The notes under the pieces: model-generated | Database searches by the model: none | The model's input: the letters and a program-made list of their open reading frames with translations, nothing else | Told to the model about the DNA's origin: nothing | From: UBA2882 sp051877575 | Lineage (GTDB): Bacteria > Bacillota > Clostridia > Lachnospirales > Lachnospiraceae | Assembly: GCA_051877575.1 (NCBI GenBank) | Contig: JBJEJA010000031.1 | Coordinates: forward strand, 1-64,000 | Length of the DNA stretch: 64,000 nt | Direction of reading: 5' to 3' | Shown here: positions 57,316 to 64,000 of the stretch, piece by piece | Layout of the letters: each line of letters starts with the position of its first letter | Position numbering within the stretch: the first letter of the stretch is position 1 | Made by a program: the position numbers and the translations under genes

Positions 57316-58404
57316 ATGAAGCAGGAGAAGCTCCGGAGAGAGAACTGGATAGATGCGGCTAAGGTTATCGCCATTTTGATTGTGGTATTGAATCACAGCG
57401 GTATGGTGATTCCGGGAGTGAATTTTTGGGGCGGCATGTTTTATGTGCCGGCCTTTTTCCTGTTGGCAGGATATACATATGCACATAAAGAGGAAAGTTT
57501 TGGCAGTTTTGTAAAAAGGAAGGCAAAAAGGCTGCTACTTCCTTACTTTACTGCCAATGGTGTGTTGTTTTTGTTTTTCTTTGTAAAGGATTTGTTGACC
57601 GGCAGCTTTGAGCCGGGTAGAACCCTGCTTTCCCTTGTCGGAATATTTTACGGCAGGACTCAGCTGCTTAAGACAGAGGGGAGTCTTGTAGTCTTTGAGG
57701 CACCAATGCCCAATGTACATATGATGTTGAATTTGAATGCGCCCACATGGTTTTTACCGGCGTTGTTTTTGGTTCTTATCAGTGCGGAGGGGTTGTACCG
57801 GCTTTTGAAGAAAAGTGCCAGAAGAGTCTATTTATTTGTGGCGGTACTTGCTTTTTTAATGCTGATTAACCATTATCTTTCACCGTTTCTGCTTCCATGG
57901 TGTCTGGATATACTGCCTTATTTACTGGTATTTTTCCTTGTGGGAATCGAATTGAAGAAAAAAAGATTTTTTGAATGGCTGGAGAGCCGGACAAGGCCTG
58001 TACGATATGGGCTGGTGGCAGGAATTTTGCTTCTGACTGTAGCAAGCGGATTGTTTAACGGTTCTTTCAATCTTTCAATCAGTTTCTTTGGCAAGAGTGT
58101 GGCGATTTGTCTGATAGCTGCGATCGGTTCCAGTGTTTTGTTGTTATCGGTATTGTGGTGGCTGGATAAGAAAGCTGCAGTTGTAACAACATTTATTGGG
58201 AGATTAAGCAAGTATAACATGACGATTTTGTGCTATCATTACTTTGTGATGCAGATGTTTTTTGCAGCGGCAGGAGCTGTAATACCAAATGTGTGGAATG
58301 AGAAGGAAATGCTTCAGAATATGATCAGGTTGGCAGGGATGGTTGTATCCGTCTTGGTTTGCGTGATCGGAGATTGGGCTTATCATAAAGTTTTAAAGAA
58401 GTAA
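57316..58404 (+). CDS. Acyltransferase-3 family membrane protein (2 of 3)
   Basis: The 362-residue protein starts MKQEKLRRENWIDAAKVIAI and has LIVVLNHSGMVIP with the conserved His, followed by FYVPAFFLLAGYTYAHKEES and NAPTWFLPALFLVLIS. About ten helices are visible. It is the fourth enzyme-size gene of the downstream part of the operon and has a ribosome binding site (GGAGGAAG). Acyl donor and target sugar are unknown. Confidence 0.85.
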   Translation: MKQEKLRRENWIDAAKVIAILIVVLNHSGMVIPGVNFWGGMFYVPAFFLLAGYTYAHKEESFGSFVKRKAKRLLLPYFTANGVLFLFFFVKDLLTGSFEPGRTLLSLVGIFYGRTQLLKTEGSLVVFEAPMPNVHMMLNLNAPTWFLPALFLVLISAEGLYRLLKKSARRVYLFVAVLAFLMLINHYLSPFLLPWCLDILPYLLVFFLVGIELKKKRFFEWLESRTRPVRYGLVAGILLLTVASGLFNGSFNLSISFFGKSVAICLIAAIGSSVLLLSVLWWLDKKAAVVTTFIGRLSKYNMTILCYHYFVMQMFFAAAGAVIPNVWNEKEMLQNMIRLAGMVVSVLVCVIGDWAYHKVLKK

Positions 58405-58490
58405 ATTTTCTTGTTGTCTTAGGGTATATGATAGGACAAAACTGATCAAGGGGCGGAAACTGCAGGGAAGCATAGCAGGAGGAAGAGTAA

Positions 58491-59534
58491 TTGAACCGGT
58501 TAACAAAGCGGGATGAAGCGTTGGACGCAGTAAAAGGATTTGCCATATTGATTGTGATGGTGGGACATTGTATCGTATTAAACGGATTGGCTGATCCGTA
58601 TATTTATGATGCCATTGTGGCGATTCAGATGCCGTTGTTTATGGTAGTCAGCGGATTTGTGACAGGCAGAAAGCCGCTTTTACTGACAGAAAAGCCGGAT
58701 GCAAAAAAGTATCTCGCACAGTTTGGAAGGCGCACGGTATCATATTTGCTGCCTTTCTTTGTGTGGCTGTTCCTGACACATCTGACCAATCCGATTCGGG
58801 AATTAAAACTTCAGCTTTTTGCATTGGACAGAGGACTTTGGTTTTTGATGACGCTTTGGATCATTACGCTGGTAACGATGATAGCATCGTTTGTGGCCGA
58901 TTACGCGGCATGGAAAGTAAAAGGCGGAACTTTTGGAAAAGGCATCCTAAGATTTTTGGTATTCTGTCTGTTCGTGGGAATCTGCTATCTTGGTTTTGTC
59001 GTACAGGCAAGGAGTGGGAATCTGTTTTTGAGCCCCAGCCTGACCGTGAAATATCTTCCTTTCTATGTGGCGGGATATTTGTGGGCATTGTATGTAATGC
59101 CGGTTGCGGATAAAATGAAAAAGGGAGTTGTAAACGGAATTTGGATTCTTGCAGCTGCCGGGTTTATTTATTTGATTGTGGCTTTTGATATGGTTGTGGT
59201 ATCGGATACCGGGACGCTGGCGGCACAGATGGCGGCATCTTTTCTCGGCAGTTTTATCTGTTTCTACGGCATCTATCATTTTGCCAAAGGAAAAGTCAAA
59301 AAAGGACTCTCCTTTATCGGACAATATACACTGGAAATCTATGTGCTGCATTTTCGCTTTGCCAGACTGCTGGGAATTGGCAATAAAGACCTGCAGTTAT
59401 ATTCATTGGAAGCTTTGGGTTGGGTTACAGCGGCATTTGTTGTTATGAGCGTGCTGACAGCGCTCTGTATCTTTATTATCAAAAAAATATGGATTTTAGA
59501 TCTGCTGCTCTTTGGAAAAAAATCAAAAAAATAA
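58491..59534 (+). CDS. Acyltransferase-3 family membrane protein (3 of 3)
   Basis: The 347-residue protein begins with TTG after GGAGGAAGAG and has RDEALDAVKGFAILIVMVGH with the conserved His, IQMPLFMVVSGFVTGRKPLL and RGLWFLMTLWIITL. It has about ten helices and ends in a Lys-rich tail. An 86-base gap separates it from the second copy. The stop codon lies inside the left arm of the terminator that ends the plus-strand operon. Confidence 0.83.
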   Translation: MNRLTKRDEALDAVKGFAILIVMVGHCIVLNGLADPYIYDAIVAIQMPLFMVVSGFVTGRKPLLLTEKPDAKKYLAQFGRRTVSYLLPFFVWLFLTHLTNPIRELKLQLFALDRGLWFLMTLWIITLVTMIASFVADYAAWKVKGGTFGKGILRFLVFCLFVGICYLGFVVQARSGNLFLSPSLTVKYLPFYVAGYLWALYVMPVADKMKKGVVNGIWILAAAGFIYLIVAFDMVVVSDTGTLAAQMAASFLGSFICFYGIYHFAKGKVKKGLSFIGQYTLEIYVLHFRFARLLGIGNKDLQLYSLEALGWVTAAFVVMSVLTALCIFIIKKIWILDLLLFGKKSKK

Positions 59535-59578
59535 AACTGTTATAGAGGGAGCGTTTTCCCGTGACAGTTTTATTTTTT
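59526..59578. terminator. Bidirectional terminator between convergent genes
   Basis: AAAAAATAAAACTGT (59526-59540) is the exact reverse complement of ACAGTTTTATTTTTT (59564-59578), and the interior folds as GGGA/TCCC. Both strands give a hairpin flanked by a U-run, so it can end transcripts from the acyltransferase and from the minus-strand UDP-xylose synthase. Confidence 0.92.
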
Positions 59579-59601
59579 CGTATAGGTACACCTTGTTTTT
59601 C

Positions 59602-60531
59602 TTATATGATATTTTGGAAATATGCAATGGTTTTGACCAGACCTTCTTCCAACGGAACGGTCGGCTGCCAATCCAGTTTTTCTTTGGCGAGAGAAATGTC
59701 GGGACGGCGTTTGGTGGGATCATCATCGGGAAGGTTACAATAAACCAGTCTGCTATTGGAGTTAGTCAGCCGCAATACTTTTTCGGCAAGCTCCAGCATC
59801 GTAAATTCTCCGGGATTCCCCAGGTTAACGGGACCTATAAAGTCATCGTTTTCCATCATGCGGTACATGCCTTCAATCAAATCATCCACATAACAGAAAC
59901 TTCTCGTCTGACTGCCGTCTCCGTAGACGGTAAGATCTTTTCCCTGCAATGCCTGCACGATAAAATTGCTTATCACACGTCCGTCATCCGGGTTCATACG
60001 TGGTCCGTAGGTGTTGAAAATGCGGATAATACGGGTATCAACATGATGCTGCAGATGATAGGAAAAGAATAAGGCCTCTGCTGCCCGTTTTCCTTCATCG
60101 TAGCAGGAGCGGATTCCTACAGGGTTGACGCAACCGCGATAAGACTCTTTCTGCGGATGCATTTCCGGATCGCCATATACCTCACTGGTACTTGCCTGTA
60201 AAATGCGAGCATGGTATTTTTCGGCAAGCTCAAGCATATTGATGGCACCCAGGACACAGGTTTTGGTGGTCCCCACCATGTCTTCCTGATAAAATGGCGG
60301 ACTGGCAGGACATGCCAGGTTATAAATCTGATCCACTTCCGTATCAAAAACTTCTCTGACATCGTGTTTCACAAATTCAAACCTGGGGTTTGTCAGCAGA
60401 TGGCTGATATGCCCCATGCTGCCGGTATGCAAATTGTCCAGACATATAACGTGGTTTCCTTCTTTAATCAGCTTATCACAAAGATGAGATCCCACAAACC
60501 CGGCACCGCCGGTTACCAAAATACGTTTCAT
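59602..60531 (-). CDS. uxs: UDP-glucuronate decarboxylase (UDP-xylose synthase)
   Basis: The 309-residue minus-strand enzyme matches UXS: MKRILVTGGAGFVGSHLCDK, IYNLACPASPPFYQED, ASTSEVYGDPEMHPQKESY, SCYDEGKRAAEALFFSY with the Tyr/Lys pair, and RIFNTYGPRMNPDDGRVISN. It converts UDP-glucuronate to UDP-xylose. Start 60531 follows AAAGGA and lies two bases after the stop of the upstream membrane protein, so the two are an operon. UDP-glucose dehydrogenase is not in the window. Confidence 0.92.
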   Translation of the reverse strand: MKRILVTGGAGFVGSHLCDKLIKEGNHVICLDNLHTGSMGHISHLLTNPRFEFVKHDVREVFDTEVDQIYNLACPASPPFYQEDMVGTTKTCVLGAINMLELAEKYHARILQASTSEVYGDPEMHPQKESYRGCVNPVGIRSCYDEGKRAAEALFFSYHLQHHVDTRIIRIFNTYGPRMNPDDGRVISNFIVQALQGKDLTVYGDGSQTRSFCYVDDLIEGMYRMMENDDFIGPVNLGNPGEFTMLELAEKVLRLTNSNSRLVYCNLPDDDPTKRRPDISLAKEKLDWQPTVPLEEGLVKTIAYFQNII

Positions 60532-60533
60532 TT

Positions 60534-62165
60534 TTATGAATCCTTTCCGCATACCGCCGGTTTCATGGTTTTGGCATCGGTATGCTCTATGATTAATATC
60601 AATATTATAAACACTGTTACAAACATGGTAGGATAGCTGTACTGGATAAAGGAAGCCGGAGCGGTTAAAAAGATGACTGCTTCTCTGGTCAGTAAGGATA
60701 CAAGGCACCAAAAAGAAAACCAATTCTTTTTTATAAGTGAGAAGATGCAGGCCAGTATCAGCAGAAGCAGAACCTGCAGATAGGCTTCTCCGCCATATTT
60801 GAATAAAAATGAAGGAACGGCATCGCTTCCCGTGATCGGAAGTCTTTGGTTGCCCCGGATCAGTTCATAGCCATAATCTTTGTCGCTTTGGTACAGATGG
60901 AATTCCGAGGTGTTGACAGGTTCCAGTCCCAGCACCAGAGAATTATTATAATTATAAATTCCGTTTGTGACAAGGAATAATTGCACTCTCTCGGCAAAAT
61001 ATAAATCCGGATTGTGGATGATCAGCCGCAACGCACTTTTTAAAAAAGCTTTTTGTGCTGCTTCATCAGCACCCGTTTCCGTAAAGCGTCCCCGATTAAA
61101 GTCCGAATTATAACGGTTGTAGGAGCTGCAGGACAGCGTTTCGTAGCTGATATAATCCAAATCGATGACGGCATCAATGTTAGCCAGATCTTCTTCCGCG
61201 CCCGGATAGGTCTGTTCCCTGTGGATGATCAGAGAAAGCGGCCGAATGGTGGAAATGATCAGATAGTCGCTGCCGTAGTATTTCTCTTCTCCTCTTGTCT
61301 GAGGAACTTTGATTGCGGAAAAGAAAATAACAAATGCAAGTAAAAACAGAGCAAGTTTTTTGGGCTTCCGTCCGTAGCAGATCGGAATCAGCAGACAGCA
61401 GAATACAATCAGCACAATACCTTCGCTGCGCCAGAAACAAAGTACGGCAGCCAGTCCGGCCAACAACAAAAGTTTGACCGGAGTCAGCTCTTGTTTTCCC
61501 TTCTTTTCAAAATACAGAAAAGCAAAGAAAAACAGGAAGAAAGGGCTGTATAGTGCCGGTCGGAAACACATCAGTGCCGAGAGCAGCACAAAGGGCATCA
61601 GCCCGCAAAATAAAATGAGATATTTTATTTTGGCAGTAAAAGCCTTATCGGTTTGATAAAAAATATAGGCCATTACCAGCGCAAGGCACATATCATTTAA
61701 AATAATGGGACCCGTAGAAGCGGGAAGCAGGGACATTCCGACCATATAGTACAGGGAAGTCAGGTAATTATGCCAGTAGACCGGATAATACCGGGTGGCA
61801 TAGCCGAAAATAACCGTATCGTCGCTCATGTAATAGCCGGGATAACTGCATAATAGCAGAATGATATAAAGCCCCAAAAAGCCCAAAAAAGAAAATAATA
61901 ATTTTTTATGTTTTGTTCCGTAAAGAAAAAATTCCAGCATGCCCCATATGACGAAGAAAACAAGAATTTTGGACAGCACATGCATAAAAGGAACCATGTC
62001 ATAGTCGATGGGCAGACAGTTCATATTCAGGGCATCCGAAGTGAAAATCTTCCGGTCGGTCAGAAAAGTAAGTCCCCAGATGACTCCCGTTAAAATCAGC
62101 AATCCGATATGAATTTTTCTCGTGTTTTGAAAGGGTTTTCCCTTATTTTTCATACAGTTTTCCAT
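60534..62165 (-). CDS. Polytopic membrane protein, GT-C-like, unknown
   Basis: The 543-residue protein on the minus strand has about twelve helices. After the first helix (about 18-33) comes a loop with SDALNMNCLPIDYDM, then SDDTVIFGYATRYYPVYWHN and FRPALYSPFFLFFFAFLYFE. It lies directly upstream of the UDP-xylose synthase gene in one operon, so it may use a xylose-derived donor, which is inference. I cannot assign a named family. ATG 62165 is used here; an ATG at 62153 is possible. Neither has a good ribosome binding site. Confidence 0.65.
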   Translation of the reverse strand: MENCMKNKGKPFQNTRKIHIGLLILTGVIWGLTFLTDRKIFTSDALNMNCLPIDYDMVPFMHVLSKILVFFVIWGMLEFFLYGTKHKKLLFSFLGFLGLYIILLLCSYPGYYMSDDTVIFGYATRYYPVYWHNYLTSLYYMVGMSLLPASTGPIILNDMCLALVMAYIFYQTDKAFTAKIKYLILFCGLMPFVLLSALMCFRPALYSPFFLFFFAFLYFEKKGKQELTPVKLLLLAGLAAVLCFWRSEGIVLIVFCCLLIPICYGRKPKKLALFLLAFVIFFSAIKVPQTRGEEKYYGSDYLIISTIRPLSLIIHREQTYPGAEEDLANIDAVIDLDYISYETLSCSSYNRYNSDFNRGRFTETGADEAAQKAFLKSALRLIIHNPDLYFAERVQLFLVTNGIYNYNNSLVLGLEPVNTSEFHLYQSDKDYGYELIRGNQRLPITGSDAVPSFLFKYGGEAYLQVLLLLILACIFSLIKKNWFSFWCLVSLLTREAVIFLTAPASFIQYSYPTMFVTVFIILILIIEHTDAKTMKPAVCGKDS

Positions 62166-62172
62166 ACAGAAT

Positions 62173-62201
62173 ATTATACCCCAGACAGCTTGCTAAATCT
62201 A
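62173..62201 (-). promoter_or_regulatory. Promoter of the minus-strand operon
   Basis: On the minus strand TAGATT (62201-62196), 17-base spacer, TATAAT (62178-62173). The predicted start is at or within one base of ATG 62165, giving no room for a leader. Confidence 0.5.
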
Positions 62202-62218
62202 CTGATATTTGCTATATT
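62190..62218 (+). promoter_or_regulatory. Promoter of the rightmost gene
   Basis: TTGCTA (62190-62195), 17-base spacer, TATATT (62213-62218). The predicted start, seven bases after the -10, is the A of ATG 62225. It overlaps the minus-strand promoter. Confidence 0.55.
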
Positions 62219-62224
62219 TTAGTT

Positions 62225-64000
62225 ATGATTCTGATATTACCGGCGGCGGCAGCCGCAATATATGCGTATGTAAAACTGAAAACCAACGAGACGGCTGAAG
62301 CGGTGGCAAGAGCGATCCTCATATTTGAAGTATTGCTGCTGGTGATTACCGATTTATTCAGCCTTTGCCATGCATTGAACCGATATACGGTGTTCTTTTC
62401 ATGGCTTTTTGTATTATTTATATTTTCGTTGCTGTACGGAAAAGAACATGGGTTTCCCTATCTTCTGAAGCGCATTGAGAGAAAAGCATCCGATACGGAT
62501 AAAACCTTTCGTATACTCCGGTTTGTGATGTGGGGACTTCTCATTATTCTTTCGCTGGTGCTTCTGGTGGGAGCCGTCTTTACCGTGCCATATAACTATG
62601 ACTCCATGTCCTATCATCTGGCGCGAATCGGATACTGGATCGATCATCAAAGCGTTGCCCACTATGTCAGCAATATCGACAGGCAGATCTATTCTCCCGT
62701 GTTGGCGGAGTATAATCTTCTGCATATGATGCTGCTTTCCGGAAATGACACTTTCGTGAATTTTTTGCAGTATATTTCCATGTTTGCGGCGGCTTATTTT
62801 ATCTATCACGGGGCAAGGAGGCTTGGGACAAATCGGACATTTTCCTTGTTTGGCGCATTTGTATTTATGATGATGCCTCTGACCATTTCCCAGAGCATTA
62901 CCACCCAGAACGATTTATTTGTAACCGTATTTTTTGCAATTTTTGTCTATGAACTGATCGGAGTCGTGAAGTGGGATCGGATTATCCTGAACCGGGAGCA
63001 GGTGCTTACCATTGTCATGCTGGGTCTGACGGTAGCCTTTGCTTATTTGGCGAAAACCAGTGTCTGTGCATCCATGTTGTTTTTTATGCCATGGCTGCTG
63101 ATTGTCAGACTACGGAAGAAAGACCGGGTCGGGAAATTGATGGGAAGCGCCGGAATTGCGGCGGTGAGCATTATTGTACCGGTTTCCGAGACCTGGATCC
63201 GTACTTATCTTTCCAGCGGCAGCCTGATGACGGATACCGCAAGCGGAGATATTATGGTTGCGACCAAAAATATCAGTTACATTCTGGTGAATATATTAAA
63301 GAACTTTTCTCTGCTGATTACCCAGCATATTTGCCGGCCGCTCAATGGCTTTGTATATCGGATTGCCATTCATACGGGACAGGCATTGGGTGTCGAAGTG
63401 AATCATGAAGCCATTGCTTTCCATGGCTTTGATTTCCTCCGGCATATGAATATGGGAGACGATATGTATTCCCACGACAAGACACCGAGCGCTTTTGCGG
63501 CATATCTGGCAGTGATTGCGGGAGTTTTATTGATTGTGCTGCTGGTGCGTCTGTTGATCGGAAGAAAGAAATTAAGTGCTGATGTGAAAGGGCAGTGGGG
63601 ACTTTCTCTGGGATATGCCGTTTCCGCATGGCTTTCTCTGGGATTTATCATGGCATTGCTGCGCTGGCAGCCGTGGGGTACGAGACTTTTGTATCCGGCA
63701 TTGGCCATGACCGTTATGATGAGTGCCAATCTGCTGTGGCTGTTTATGAGCAGGATGGGGAAAGGCATACAGAACGTGATCCTGTCCGTACTGATCCTTT
63801 TATGTACGATTCTTGCGGTCCCGTCCGTAACCTACAATATGAAACCCGCGGGAGATTTCCTGAAAAACGGATGCAAAGACCGCCTGTCATATTATTTTGT
63901 ATACAATCAGAGAAGAGGGTCCTATGAAGACCTGTTGGAGTGTGCACAGGCGGAAGAAGTCGGCGATATCGGGCTGATCATCTCCGGTGACGGCTATGAC
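62225..64000 (+). CDS. Large membrane glycosyltransferase-like protein (3' end outside window)
   Basis: One frame is open from ATG 62225 to the window edge (592 codons seen, no stop). The protein is polytopic, about twelve helices so far. Its first large loop has YNYDSMSYHLARIGYWIDHQ, with the acidic residue typical of GT39/PMT-like GT-C enzymes, then NIDRQIYSPVLAEYNLLHMM and TTQNDLFVTVFF. It is probably a polyprenyl-phosphate-sugar-dependent transferase of the surface-glycan locus. There is no ribosome binding site before the ATG, and a promoter is placed so that the message would start at that codon. Confidence 0.75.
   Translation, partial: MILILPAAAAAIYAYVKLKTNETAEAVARAILIFEVLLLVITDLFSLCHALNRYTVFFSWLFVLFIFSLLYGKEHGFPYLLKRIERKASDTDKTFRILRFVMWGLLIILSLVLLVGAVFTVPYNYDSMSYHLARIGYWIDHQSVAHYVSNIDRQIYSPVLAEYNLLHMMLLSGNDTFVNFLQYISMFAAAYFIYHGARRLGTNRTFSLFGAFVFMMMPLTISQSITTQNDLFVTVFFAIFVYELIGVVKWDRIILNREQVLTIVMLGLTVAFAYLAKTSVCASMLFFMPWLLIVRLRKKDRVGKLMGSAGIAAVSIIVPVSETWIRTYLSSGSLMTDTASGDIMVATKNISYILVNILKNFSLLITQHICRPLNGFVYRIAIHTGQALGVEVNHEAIAFHGFDFLRHMNMGDDMYSHDKTPSAFAAYLAVIAGVLLIVLLVRLLIGRKKLSADVKGQWGLSLGYAVSAWLSLGFIMALLRWQPWGTRLLYPALAMTVMMSANLLWLFMSRMGKGIQNVILSVLILLCTILAVPSVTYNMKPAGDFLKNGCKDRLSYYFVYNQRRGSYEDLLECAQAEEVGDIGLIISGDGYD

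Noticed and set aside
59512..60072. Plus-strand frame overlapping the UDP-xylose synthase gene
   Set aside because: Antisense to a clear enzyme and starts inside the end of the acyltransferase and its terminator.
1..64000. CRISPR array, insertion sequence, prophage or rRNA operon
   Set aside because: No spaced direct repeats, transposase motifs, phage structural genes or rRNA sequence were seen in reading the window.

Overview
The window looks like chromosome from a motile, Gram-positive Clostridia, most likely a Lachnospiraceae member. This rests on gene content and gene order: type III glutamine synthetase, a ylbF-fur-rnjA insertion inside the ireB-ruvX block, mbl-flhO-flhP, comFC-yvyF, cdaA-cdaR-glmM, ftsEX with an M23 hydrolase, and RecD2. 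Intergenic promoters are sigma-A-like and most starts carry a strong GGAGG-type ribosome binding site. The species cannot be named from sequence alone.

Layout. (1) 1-2200: an AT-rich accessory edge with the C-terminus of a large protein ending in a lysozyme-like domain, a membrane-anchored partner that could be its immunity protein, and the wreck of an AAA ATPase gene. (2) 2160-7985: a housekeeping operon colinear with Bacillus subtilis yrzL-yrrK-yrzB-yrrL-yrrM-yrrN/O (ireB, ruvX, DUF1292, a shortened MltG-like protein, trmR, trhP), interrupted by fur, rnjA and a YlbF-like gene. (3) 8000-10680: glnN behind a leader with an intrinsic terminator and a competing hairpin, then tRNA-Gln(CUG) with its own promoter and terminator. 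(4) 10680-14320: acyl-ACP thioesterase, cvfB, a 78-residue unknown, a CPBP protease and a WecG/TagA-like protein. (5) 14505-20589: a PucR/CdaR-type regulator, ftsE, ftsX, a coiled-coil M23 hydrolase, a C-terminal processing protease and a GT14 glycosyltransferase. (6) 20600-25645: uvrB-uvrA behind a promoter whose -35 overlaps a LexA-like box. (7) 25730-32390: mbl, two flagellar rod/hook proteins, a FlgJ-type rod-binding protein, recD2, comFC and yvyF. (8) 32410-39373: two unknown membrane proteins, cdaA-cdaR-glmM (c-di-AMP and glucosamine-1-P), ptsH and leuA.

(9) 39378-64000: a surface-glycan locus running off the right edge. It holds GT2 and GT4 transferases, several large polytopic GT-C-like membrane proteins, a GT2/GT-C fusion, a fucosyltransferase-like gene on the opposite strand, an SGNH hydrolase, a DPM1-like GT2 with a DUF2304 partner, sugar-nucleotide enzymes (Gfo/Idh/MocA, PtmA-like SDR, RmlD, UDP-xylose synthase) and three tandem acyltransferase-3 proteins. 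Together these suggest an acylated, rhamnose- and possibly xylose-containing envelope glycan. No initiating phospho-sugar transferase, flippase or ABC exporter is visible in the window, so the locus probably continues beyond it.

Most notable observations: the possible toxin/immunity edge, the glnN leader attenuator, the palindrome over the uvrB promoter, a terminator-like hairpin buried in the membrane-segment codons of the first glycan-locus gene, and a divergent pair of promoters at 62.2 kb that may produce leaderless messages. No CRISPR array, rRNA, insertion sequence or phage gene was seen.
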